Below, piece by piece: positions 1-6,128 of a DNA stretch of 12,023 nt. Source of the DNA: an uncultured Methanomassiliicoccales archaeon (lineage in GTDB: Archaea; Thermoplasmatota; Thermoplasmata; SG8-5); NCBI GenBank assembly GCA_938004075.1, contig CALKWP010000145.1:1-12023 (forward strand), read 5' to 3'. Made by a program: the position numbers and the translations under genes. A model generated the notes under the pieces. The model did no database searches. It was given only the letters and a program-made list of their open reading frames with translations, and had not been told where the DNA came from. The number at the start of each line of letters is the position of its first letter. Position 1 is the first letter of the stretch.

Positions 1-2
1 TA

Positions 3-1310
3 CCTTTCATCAGGAAGGGCTCCAGTTCCATGGCTGTGGGTATTTTGGATGCTGATCCCGATATCCAGATAGGCGATGATGTGATTGTAATTTCAGCCGC
101 CAGGGAGGCAATATCCACCGGAAGGGCCCGGATGACCGGCGTCCAGATGAAAGAGTCCCAGCGGGATGCCGCAATCAAGTCACGATGGTACAAGGAGGTC
201 CCTCCAAATCCTGATCTGCATGGAGGCCAGACCTGGTCAGATGCTGTTAAGGCCAACGAGAGGAAGCTGGAGAAGAAGCGCAAGAACTCAAGGGCGCACA
301 TCCGGGAGACCTCAGCCAGATTCTCTGAGCTTCCCATTGCGGTTTCTGTATCCGGCGGGAAGGACAGCCTTGCCACATTGCTGCTAGTTCTGGAAGCTGG
401 CATAAGACCGACTCTCATATTCACAGATACCGGGCTGGAGTTTCCCGAGACAGTTGAAAACGTCCGCAGAACCGCTGAAAAATATGAGTTGGAATTGATT
501 GATGAAGTTGCGGGTGACGCGTTCTGGCACGCCCTCAAGCATTTCGGCCCTCCGGCCAAGGATTTCCGCTGGTGCTGCAAGACATGCAAGCTCGGACCCA
601 TGGCCAATCTCATCCGAAGAAACTTCCCCAATGGCGTTTTAAGTTTCATTGGCCAGCGCCAGTACGAATCCAGCCAGCGTTATGATAAAGGCAACGTCTG
701 GCGCAACCCCTGGGTGCCCGGCCAAATTGGCGCAAGCCCCATCCAGAACTGGCCTTCCCTGCTTGTGTGGCTATACCTGTTTCAGCAGGAGGCTGAGTAC
801 AACCCGCTTTACGAGCGCGGCCTCGAAAGAATAGGATGCTGGCTCTGCCCCGCAACCGATCTTGGCGAGTTTGAGGATGTGGAGAAATACTCCTCTCAGA
901 ACGAGCAATGGCAGGAAGCGTTGGCAGGGTTCGCAGCCCGGAAGAACCTCCCCAAAGAATGGCTGGAGCTGGGCCTGTGGCGGTGGAAGGAGCTTCCCAA
1001 GGGAATGGCCGAGTTCATTGCCCTGAAGGGATTGTCCATCGCTGAAGAAAAGCGGGATGCCGAGATTCTGGATGATGCCTTGACATACGAGCAAAAGGAG
1101 CGCATCGCAAAATTCACATGCATTTCTGATGACGCCCATGCGGTTAGAATGAAAGCGCTCTATTGCATGGGATGCGGAATATGCCTATCATTGTGCGAAT
1201 CCGGCGCCCTGTCCATGAATGACCGGGTGGTTGAGATAGACCCTGAGAAATGCATCGGGTGCGGGAAATGCCTGCATCCGTGCGTGGTTGTGGATTTCGG
1301 GCCTAGGTGA
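3..1310 (+). CDS. PUA / PAPS-reductase-like PP-loop / 2x[4Fe-4S] ferredoxin fusion protein, 5' truncated
   Basis: The frame is open to the window edge and reads PFIRKGSSS before the first ATG at 30. That text fits the end of a PUA domain, so the true start lies upstream and ATG 30 is internal. Counting from that ATG: PUA remainder (about 1-50), linker, PP-loop SGGKDS (108-113) for ATP or sulfonucleotide binding, CC..C (182-186) and C..C (270-273) as in iron-sulfur APS reductases, then a C-terminal ferredoxin with two CxxCxxCxxxC motifs (379-389 and 408-418). Archaeal proteins with this order are annotated as phosphoadenosine phosphosulfate reductases, and methanogens often have them. The true substrate is uncertain: the PUA domain suggests RNA or thiolation chemistry as an alternative to sulfate assimilation, with the ferredoxin supplying electrons. 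The stop TGA overlaps the ribosome site of the next gene, implying co-translation. Confidence 0.88.
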   Translation, partial: PFIRKGSSSMAVGILDADPDIQIGDDVIVISAAREAISTGRARMTGVQMKESQRDAAIKSRWYKEVPPNPDLHGGQTWSDAVKANERKLEKKRKNSRAHIRETSARFSELPIAVSVSGGKDSLATLLLVLEAGIRPTLIFTDTGLEFPETVENVRRTAEKYELELIDEVAGDAFWHALKHFGPPAKDFRWCCKTCKLGPMANLIRRNFPNGVLSFIGQRQYESSQRYDKGNVWRNPWVPGQIGASPIQNWPSLLVWLYLFQQEAEYNPLYERGLERIGCWLCPATDLGEFEDVEKYSSQNEQWQEALAGFAARKNLPKEWLELGLWRWKELPKGMAEFIALKGLSIAEEKRDAEILDDALTYEQKERIAKFTCISDDAHAVRMKALYCMGCGICLSLCESGALSMNDRVVEIDPEKCIGCGKCLHPCVVVDFGPR

Positions 1311-1320
1311 GCGTGGGCCA

Positions 1321-1533
1321 ATGCAGGAAAGCAAAATCCATGAGAACCTCCGCTACCTGGGCTATACCATCGGCATATTCGGCGGAACGTTTGTCATTGC
1401 CATGCTTCTGCTGTTCCTGGGCGAGATTATCGCATTCTTGCTTGGCATCATCCACCTTGTGGCTTTCCTGGCCCTGGCTATGGGTCTTATCCTGGCAGGA
1501 ATATACATGGGGTTCTTCCGAAAAAAGGAATGA
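1321..1533 (+). CDS. small two-helix membrane protein, unknown function
   Basis: A 70-residue protein starting MQESKIHENLRYLGY. ATG 1321 was chosen because AGGTGA (1305-1310), overlapping the previous gene's stop, is a ribosome site 10 nt upstream. An in-frame ATG at 1288 lies inside the upstream gene and lacks this. A short polar N-terminus is followed by two hydrophobic helices (about 12-35 and 38-64) and a basic FFRKKE end, consistent with a hairpin in the cytoplasmic membrane with both ends inside. I do not recognise a family. The coupling to the PUA/PAPS-reductase gene suggests co-expression but does not prove a shared function. Confidence 0.65.
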   Translation: MQESKIHENLRYLGYTIGIFGGTFVIAMLLLFLGEIIAFLLGIIHLVAFLALAMGLILAGIYMGFFRKKE

Positions 1534-1628
1534 TTGGAAAAGCTCCATTCTTATGCGGCTCTTCAATTCACCAGGAACCAACCAAGCCCTCTTCATCACT
1601 TATGAATCGTTATTTTCAATCCGATTTT

Positions 1629-1650
1629 GAGTGATTCACCACTCTTTTTT
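1629..1650 (+). terminator. hairpin plus T6 terminator
   Basis: GAGTG (1629-1633) pairs with CACTC (1640-1644) around a six-base loop, followed directly by six T (1645-1650). This would end the operon of the PAPS-reductase-like gene about 100 bases after the small membrane protein. The rest of the gap (1534-1628) shows nothing further. In archaea the oligo-T alone is usually the functional part. Confidence 0.5.
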
Positions 1651-1680
1651 GAACATTTAATCAATGACGGTAATAATCAA

Positions 1681-1722
1681 TTTATATCTTTAGATTCATA
1701 TTAGTTACAGTTAAAGGGGAAG
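1681..1722 (+). promoter_or_regulatory. TATA box and Shine-Dalgarno for the gene at 1729
   Basis: TTTATATCT (1681-1689) matches an archaeal TATA box and predicts transcription from about 1710. AAGGGGAAG (1714-1722) is a purine-rich ribosome site 6 nt before ATG 1729. The leader would be only about 15-20 nt. Confidence 0.6.
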
Positions 1723-1728
1723 ATATTC

Positions 1729-2418
1729 ATGGCGAAAGAAAAATGGAATTACGGTATGCTGGAGATTGAATTCACTCAGTCGGATGTGCCCACATATGAT
1801 GATTACATGGGCCTAATCGAAAATAACCTGACTGAAACCGGGACACTCGAGCCGCTTTTTTCAGGCAGCATTGCAGGCAGAAACGAATTCTGGACATTTG
1901 TGAGGCATAGGGTGGACCCGAAAGTTATGCTCGAGTTCTGCAACAGGAAATTGCCCAATGTAAAAAGCTATTCCCATTGCTATTCTTTCCAGCGATTCAG
2001 GGGAGAGCTCTTGCCAAGCATCATGCGCGAAAAGCACAAGTATATCGGCATTGCAGATTTACCGGAGGCGGAAGAGTTCAACGAGACGGAACTCAAAGAC
2101 CTGATGAAGAAATTGGAGGCGAGCACGCCTTTCCACGTCGCGTGGATTTCCAAGACGCACAGGCCAGACAGAATGAATACGTATTATTTCCTTACCGGCA
2201 ACGTGGAACCCGAAGCGCTTGGCGCGCAGATGGGCGCAATCAATGAACATATCAAGGCAAGCAAATCCGAGATTCACTTCATTCAGAAATTTGCGCATCA
2301 CAAGAGCCACAGAAAATCAGTTAATGAGAAGGCAAAGGCCATTAAGGACCATATGCCGGAAGATTATGTGGATCACGAATGGCTGAAGGAATATGATTAC
2401 TATCATTGGAGCCGGTAA
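1729..2418 (+). CDS. soluble protein of unknown function, possible internal duplication
   Basis: 229 residues with no signal peptide or membrane helix. I do not recognise a family. The protein is rich in His, Tyr and Lys (HHKSHRKS near 189-196, ending YDYYHWSR). Two stretches look alike: about residues 55-92 (WTFVRHRVDPKVM, then a strand with SYSHCYSFQRF) and about 151-196 (YYFLTGNVEPEAL, then SEIHFIQKFAHHKS). Each suggests strand-helix-strand with a V-[DE]-P turn, as in ferredoxin-like folds such as the RAM domain of Lrp/AsnC proteins. No helix-turn-helix is visible. The gene has its own TATA box and ribosome site and appears monocistronic, because the next gene also has a promoter. The duplication and fold are inference by eye. 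Confidence 0.75.
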   Translation: MAKEKWNYGMLEIEFTQSDVPTYDDYMGLIENNLTETGTLEPLFSGSIAGRNEFWTFVRHRVDPKVMLEFCNRKLPNVKSYSHCYSFQRFRGELLPSIMREKHKYIGIADLPEAEEFNETELKDLMKKLEASTPFHVAWISKTHRPDRMNTYYFLTGNVEPEALGAQMGAINEHIKASKSEIHFIQKFAHHKSHRKSVNEKAKAIKDHMPEDYVDHEWLKEYDYYHWSR

Positions 2419-2436
2419 GGCCAACAATTCGAAACT

Positions 2437-2445
2437 GATATATGG
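2437..2445 (+). promoter_or_regulatory. TATA box for the gene at 2468
   Basis: GATATATGG-type box in the gap after the previous stop, centred about 26 bases before ATG 2468. This predicts a leaderless transcript and favours ATG 2468 over the GTG at 2459. Confidence 0.5.
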
Positions 2446-2467
2446 GCAAATTAATTGAGTGTTAGGG

Positions 2468-2815
2468 ATGCAAGACAGCAAGCTGTACAAACTGACCGGG
2501 GCCATGTCCCTGGGATTCGGCATTTACTGCTTCATACTGGCATTCCTGGTTATCGCCCTGGATCTGGTTTATTTTTCAATAATATTTGCATTGTTCATCC
2601 TGTTCATCGGAATATTCTATGCGATTGCTGGCCTAAGCATCCTTCGCAGAGGAAGGCATGGGTACATCGTCCTTTTTGGATTCTTCGGCTCTACGTTCTG
2701 GTGGTCGTCCGGGATTGAATATTATTATTGGCCAATGATAATAATGCCAATGATCATACTTGTGATGATGCTGGCATTATTTGTGAGGCAGTTTGTTGCC
2801 AAGGCAAATGAATGA
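2468..2815 (+). CDS. four-helix integral membrane protein, unknown function
   Basis: 115 residues from ATG 2468 (MQDSKLYKLTGAM), or 118 from an in-frame GTG at 2459. The ATG is preferred because the TATA box at 2437-2445 places the transcript start almost on it and no spaced ribosome site is seen. About four hydrophobic segments cover nearly the whole chain (roughly 10-32, 34-57, 66-84, 88-107), with a basic loop LRRGRHG between helices 2 and 3 and an aromatic cluster SSGIEYYYWP before helix 4. No family recognised. It sits between an unknown soluble gene and a DUF2834 gene on the same strand; spacing (57 bp to the next gene) and a separate upstream AT box suggest independent transcription. 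Confidence 0.68.
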   Translation: MQDSKLYKLTGAMSLGFGIYCFILAFLVIALDLVYFSIIFALFILFIGIFYAIAGLSILRRGRHGYIVLFGFFGSTFWWSSGIEYYYWPMIIMPMIILVMMLALFVRQFVAKANE

Positions 2816-2872
2816 CGACTCAAATGCTGTTCCAGGTTTTAATTCCTATTCGCTCAATTCCCATGCGATAGA

Positions 2873-3211
2873 ATGAAGCCGAAACATTTCTACCTGGCCA
2901 TGTGCGTTGTTGGAACAATAATACCTTATGCCATAATGGCGAAGTTCTTCCTTGAAATGGGCACTGATTACCATCTCATGGCCGACTGGCTTTTTGTCAA
3001 CATCTGGAACACTTTTTTCCTGGCCGACCTTCTTCTTGTGGCCATTGTAATAATATGCTACATTTTTATTGAGGGCAGAAAGATAAAAATGCCCCAACTC
3101 TGGATACCGCTGATATGTGTGAGCCTTGTAGGCGTGTGCCTGGCCCTCCCTCTCTTCCTGTACATGAGGGAGCTGCATCTCGAAAAGATTGACGTTGCTA
3201 TTAATGGGTGA
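2873..3211 (+). CDS. DUF2834 family membrane protein
   Basis: 112 residues, full length for DUF2834. The family pattern is recognisable: N-terminal MKPKHFYLAMCVVGTIIPY (helix 1), a central loop with LFVNIWNTFFLADLL leading into helix 2, the conserved IEGRKIKMPQLWIP turn, and a last helix ending LPLFLYMRELHLEK. Three membrane helices (about 5-26, 46-68, 75-97). The family's function is unknown; homologues are widespread in bacteria and archaea. A weak AT-rich box (TTTTAATTC, about 2837-2845) sits about 30 nt before the ATG and there is no ribosome site, so the message may be leaderless. The stop lies 3 bp from the stop of the convergent acetyltransferase gene. Confidence 0.82.
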   Translation: MKPKHFYLAMCVVGTIIPYAIMAKFFLEMGTDYHLMADWLFVNIWNTFFLADLLLVAIVIICYIFIEGRKIKMPQLWIPLICVSLVGVCLALPLFLYMRELHLEKIDVAING

Positions 3212-3214
3212 AAC

Positions 3215-4216
3215 TCACAGCTTCTTGAGATAAGTGAATGAGCGCTTGTTCTCAACGAACCCCATAGTCTTGTAGAGCTGCAGAGCGCCGGTGGGGTTCA
3301 GCGCATCCACGCCCAGAGCTGCCGTTTCCATGCCCCTGCCCTTCAGAACATCAAAGCTCCTGGCTATGAGGGCCTTGGCAATGCCCCTTCCGCGCCATTC
3401 CCTGCCTACATGGATATTCTCGGTCCAGCCCCATCTGCGGTTGAAGCGTTCATTCTCTTCCGTGTCGATCCAGTTCTGAACCGCCCCGGCTACCCGATCA
3501 CCATCCCATGCGACCTGCCAGAGCTCCGGCTGGAAGAGCCGATCGGATACCCAGGACTCGTACCACTCATCCTCCGCTTTGAGGCTGAGCCACCCGTCCT
3601 TCGATGCTTCGATGTCCGCATCCCATATTTTGCGGTATTGGTCCGGGGTCACCGGTCTCACATCTATGCCTTCTGGGAGCGGGCAGACAGGTATCGGCTG
3701 GCTCAATGGCCGGATCATTTTGAATCCGTATCTAACAGTCTCATACCCGTTTGCCTCCAGAATGCTGCGCCACTCTCTCTCGGATTCCATAACCCAGAGG
3801 ATTATCTCATTCTGCGAGTCTACAGGCATTGATGACATCATCTCTCCGATGCGCGACTCGCACCAGGACAGCATCGCCTCGCGAATCCCTTTCCCGCGCC
3901 ACTCCGGCACGAGGGCTGCGAAGAACTGGAACATGCGGCCCTGCACATCATTCTTCACCACGTACCAGACCCTGGAGTATCCAATAGCCTTCCCGCTCAC
4001 TTCGACGAAAAGGATGTCTTTCTCAGGATCGCAGTTTGCCAAATGAGAATAATAACTGGAGATGTCATCAACAGTCTCGGAGTAATCCTTGTCATCTTCT
4101 TCTGAACTTGCCTTGAATATCATATTTATGTTATGGTAATCTTCAGGAGCATTAATTTGCCTGAATCTGAGACCTGATATTCCGGGCGCTCCATGGACCG
4201 TGACAGTGCCTGCCAT
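3215..4216 (-). CDS. double GNAT-domain N-acetyltransferase
   Basis: 333 residues from ATG at 4216 (MAGTVTVHGAPG). The open frame continues upstream to 4303, but a TATA-like box at 4241-4249 predicts transcription from about 4219, so the shorter start is preferred. Two GNAT folds are in tandem. In the first (about 15-170) the acetyl-CoA loop is VPEWRGKGIREAM near 103-115. In the second (about 185-333) it is VGREWRGRGIAKAL near 270-283, followed by the conserved NPTGALQLYKTMGF (307-320). The two-domain plan resembles mycothiol-synthase-like GNATs, in which one half often only scaffolds. Both loops look intact here. The substrate, an amine on a small molecule or peptide, cannot be read from sequence. 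Confidence 0.88.
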   Translation of the reverse strand: MAGTVTVHGAPGISGLRFRQINAPEDYHNINMIFKASSEEDDKDYSETVDDISSYYSHLANCDPEKDILFVEVSGKAIGYSRVWYVVKNDVQGRMFQFFAALVPEWRGKGIREAMLSWCESRIGEMMSSMPVDSQNEIILWVMESEREWRSILEANGYETVRYGFKMIRPLSQPIPVCPLPEGIDVRPVTPDQYRKIWDADIEASKDGWLSLKAEDEWYESWVSDRLFQPELWQVAWDGDRVAGAVQNWIDTEENERFNRRWGWTENIHVGREWRGRGIAKALIARSFDVLKGRGMETAALGVDALNPTGALQLYKTMGFVENKRSFTYLKKL

Positions 4217-4240
4217 AACACATCGTAGAGTTTTTCTCTT

Positions 4241-4249
4241 AATAAAAAT
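4241..4249 (-). promoter_or_regulatory. TATA box for the GNAT gene (minus strand)
   Basis: Read on the minus strand this is TATTTTTATT-like, about 26-30 bases upstream of ATG 4216. It predicts an almost leaderless transcript and supports the shorter start. Confidence 0.45.
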
Positions 4250-4345
4250 ATTGGTTTTTTTGCTATGTGGATGCCACAGCCAGTTATCTGTCAGACGATA
4301 CATTTTTCGATATCTGGCTCAAAGATAATTGCATTTACCAAAAGC

Positions 4346-4353
4346 TTTATATA
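4346..4353 (+). promoter_or_regulatory. TATA box of the RHH-ftsZ2 unit
   Basis: TTTATATA preceded by the purine stretch AAAAG (BRE-like). It predicts transcription from about 4376 and a leader of about 50 nt before ATG 4426. This is the clearest promoter in the divergent gap 4217-4425; the outward minus-strand promoter lies about 100 bases to the left. Confidence 0.65.
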
Positions 4354-4374
4354 CTCAAAAAATGATGTAGGTAG

Positions 4375-4411
4375 CAGACAAATGTCAGACGGATGAACAA
4401 ATACGTCTGAC
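4375..4411 (+). promoter_or_regulatory. operator-like CAGAC half-site array
   Basis: Half-sites CAGACA (4375-4380) and CAGACG (4386-4391) lie 11 bp apart in the same direction. An inverted copy follows, so that GTCAGACG (4384-4391) and CGTCTGAC (4404-4411) form a perfect 8-bp inverted repeat with a 12-bp spacer. The array spans the predicted transcription start to about +35, where a bound repressor would block initiation or elongation. The adjacent RHH protein is the obvious candidate ligand (inference). Confidence 0.55.
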
Positions 4412-4425
4412 GCAAGGTGCAAAAC

Positions 4426-4746
4426 ATGTCAACGGACTCGGAACGGGTCACTATCCGCATACCGAAGGATAGACTGGACGTTCTCACCAAGATGGTGGAG
4501 AGCGGGCAGTTCGACAATATCTCGGATGCGATTAGGGCCTCTATCGACGCCTTCGTAGAGACACAGTTCACCCCCGATCACATACATAAAGTGACTGTGG
4601 ACCTGCCGAAGCTACACCATGTTTCCCTCGAGGAACTGGTGCATTCAGGAGACTCGGTCTCCGTGGATGACGCGGTAAGAAACGCAGTCCGCGAATATGT
4701 CAGAATGCGCCTGCAGAAAGCGACAGAGAGTCAAGAGAACAAATGA
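4426..4746 (+). CDS. tandem ribbon-helix-helix regulator upstream of ftsZ2 (CdrS/CdrL-like)
   Basis: 106 residues from ATG 4426, with AAGGTG (4414-4419) as ribosome site 6 nt upstream. A GTG at 4417 is in frame but overlaps that site. There are two RHH units: residues 6-48 (ribbon RVTIRIPKD, helices through SDAIRASIDAFVE) and 54-96 (ribbon KVTVDLPKL, helices through DDAVRNAVREYVR). RHH proteins bind DNA as dimers through the paired beta ribbon, and a tandem copy could form this pair within one chain. In haloarchaea the RHH proteins CdrS and CdrL are encoded next to ftsZ2 and regulate division genes. The same neighbourhood and the operator-like repeats upstream suggest an autoregulated division regulator. 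Orthology to CdrS or CdrL is not proven, so no symbol is given. Confidence 0.85.
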   Translation: MSTDSERVTIRIPKDRLDVLTKMVESGQFDNISDAIRASIDAFVETQFTPDHIHKVTVDLPKLHHVSLEELVHSGDSVSVDDAVRNAVREYVRMRLQKATESQENK

Positions 4747-4915
4747 TGGTGCCGGACCTAGAGGCACTTTCATCCGCACAAGGGAGAATAGCCTTGTCGG
4801 CAGATCGCCCCCCCCGGCGGTCTGGATGGGCCGGAGAAATCCGGATGGGATGCACGCGCGGCATGACGCCGGTTCCACGGGACCGGAGGAGCATCATGCA
4901 CTCGCATTCACTCGA
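4747..4915 (+). ncRNA. candidate structured RNA / ftsZ2 leader with five hairpins
   Basis: This non-coding segment between the RHH stop and ftsZ2 is distinctly GC-rich and folds into consecutive stems. Stem 1: GTGCC 4749-4753 with GGCAC 4763-4767. Stem 2: CCG(c)ACAAGG 4774-4783 with CCTTGTCGG 4792-4800. Stem 3: 9 bp, 4801-4809 with 4816-4824, around a C-rich loop. Stem 4: CCGGA 4831-4835 with TCCGG 4840-4844, closing a GAAA tetraloop. Stem 5: CCGGT 4869-4873 with ACCGG 4882-4886, extended by CC/GG; it may be enclosed by GATGC 4849-4853 with GCATC 4891-4895. I recognise no known RNA family. It could be an attenuator, riboswitch-like leader or processed small RNA. The pairing is seen directly, the function is inferred. 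Confidence 0.45.
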
Positions 4916-4954
4916 TGTTAGGTCGATTGCTCCAGAAAAATAGAGGTGAAAAGG

Positions 4955-6007
4955 ATGTATGTGGAAAACATGGTAAACGAAGAAAAAGATTCATACGCAA
5001 TGGAGCGACTGATATCCAATCCGAAAATGTTGGTTGTAGGGTGCGGTGGAGCTGGCAACAACAGCGTCAACCGTCTTCAGCGCATCGGCGTCTGGGGGGC
5101 GGAAACCGTCGCTATCAACACGGACAGGGCACACCTGGAGAGGGTGCATGCTGACAAGAGATTGCTAATCGGCAGCAAGAAGACCAAGGGCCAGGGCGCC
5201 GGCGGTTTCCCTGAGGTGGGCGAATACTGCGCCGAAGAGGCCAGAGCCGAGCTTGAGCAGATACTTTCAGGGGCAGACATAGTCTTCATCACGGCAGGCA
5301 TGGGCGGCGGCACAGGAACCGGCTCAGCCCCGGTCGTTGCCGAAGTCGCAAAGGAACTTGGCGCCGTGGTCGTGTCCATGGTCACAGTCCCATTCACAGT
5401 AGAAGGCAAGGACAGAAGGCAGAAGGCATTCACCGGCCTAGAGAAGCTGAAATCAAATTCAGACAGCACGGTTGTCCTTGCGAATGACAAGTTGCTCAAC
5501 ATAGTTCCGAAAATGCCAGTCAATCAGGCATTCAGCGTCATGGATCAGATGATATCCGAGGTCATCAAGGAATTCACAGAAGCAATAACGCAGCCATCAC
5601 TCATCAACCTGGATTTTGCAGACCTGCGCACCGTCATCGGCTCCGGCGACACTTCAACCATACTCTACGGAGAGAACTCAGCCTGCGACCCGGAGACAGT
5701 GGTCGCGGAGGCGCTGGACAACCCGCTCGTGGATGTAGATTATTGCGGCTCTACCGCCGCATTGATTCACATCACATCCGGCCCGGAGCTTAATCTCAGC
5801 ACAATAACAAGGGTCGTGCAGGGCTTCACCGACATAATGGATGAGAACGCCAATGTGATATACGGCGCAAGGACTGACCCGAAATTCACAGGCCAGCTCA
5901 AAGTGATGGCCATCATGAACGGCGTCGAGATGAACTACGGCATGGCAGCCCCGTTCAGATTAGAGTCTCAGTACCAGACCAATATGCCGATTTCGCTGGT
6001 AAGATAA
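4955..6007 (+). CDS. ftsZ2: cell division protein FtsZ, FtsZ2 type
   Basis: 350 residues. GAGGTG (4943-4948) is a ribosome site 6 nt before ATG 4955; the frame is open from GTG 4946, but that overlaps the site. FtsZ is the tubulin-like GTPase that polymerises into the division ring at the membrane. Visible parts: nucleotide-binding GCGGAGNNSVNRL (29-41), the tubulin signature GGGTGTG (117-123), VTVPFTVEGKDRR (143-155), AFSVMDQ (192-198), and T7-loop PSLINLDFAD (214-223) that activates GTP hydrolysis in the neighbouring subunit. The C-terminal domain ends with VMAIMNGV and a tail of about 25 residues. AINTD, QPSLINLD, AFSVMDQ and VMAIMxGV fit haloarchaeal FtsZ2 better than FtsZ1, as judged from memory of those sequences. 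It appears co-transcribed with the RHH gene, with about 200 structured bases between. Confidence 0.95.
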   Translation: MYVENMVNEEKDSYAMERLISNPKMLVVGCGGAGNNSVNRLQRIGVWGAETVAINTDRAHLERVHADKRLLIGSKKTKGQGAGGFPEVGEYCAEEARAELEQILSGADIVFITAGMGGGTGTGSAPVVAEVAKELGAVVVSMVTVPFTVEGKDRRQKAFTGLEKLKSNSDSTVVLANDKLLNIVPKMPVNQAFSVMDQMISEVIKEFTEAITQPSLINLDFADLRTVIGSGDTSTILYGENSACDPETVVAEALDNPLVDVDYCGSTAALIHITSGPELNLSTITRVVQGFTDIMDENANVIYGARTDPKFTGQLKVMAIMNGVEMNYGMAAPFRLESQYQTNMPISLVR

Positions 6008-6017
6008 TCAGGATTCT

Positions 6018-6086
6018 TTCCTCCCCTTTTTCCCTATTACTTCCTCCCCTTTTTTCCCTATTAACCCCTCTTTTTCTTTTTCCCTG
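6018..6086 (+). terminator. pyrimidine-rich tandem-repeat terminator after ftsZ2
   Basis: Two tandem copies of a 22-23 bp unit (TTCCTCCCC, five or six T, CCCTATTA) at 6018-6039 and 6041-6063, then a degenerate third (CCCCTC, T5, C, T5, CCCTGG). Several T5-T6 runs on the coding strand just after the ftsZ2 stop fit archaeal oligo-T termination. The repetition would give redundant release sites and also insulates the convergent HAD gene. There is no hairpin. Confidence 0.6.
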
Positions 6087-6128
6087 GTCAGCGTGAGCCA
6101 GGAAAACAATCTCTGACAACATCATGGT

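Noticed and set aside
3410..3832. 140-codon plus-strand ORF opposite the GNAT gene
   Set aside because: Antisense shadow of a clear double GNAT; no start signals and no recognisable protein.
4217..4303. N-terminal extension of the GNAT protein up to 4303
   Set aside because: The extra 29 residues lie across the TATA-like box and have no GNAT similarity; the ATG at 4216 fits the predicted transcript start.
4743..4943. 66-codon ORF starting in the ATGA overlap with the RHH stop
   Set aside because: Attractive coupling position, but the translation is Arg-rich without domain signals, neighbouring frames are also open across this GC-rich stretch, and the bases are better explained by RNA stems. 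Kept as the main alternative to the structured-RNA call.
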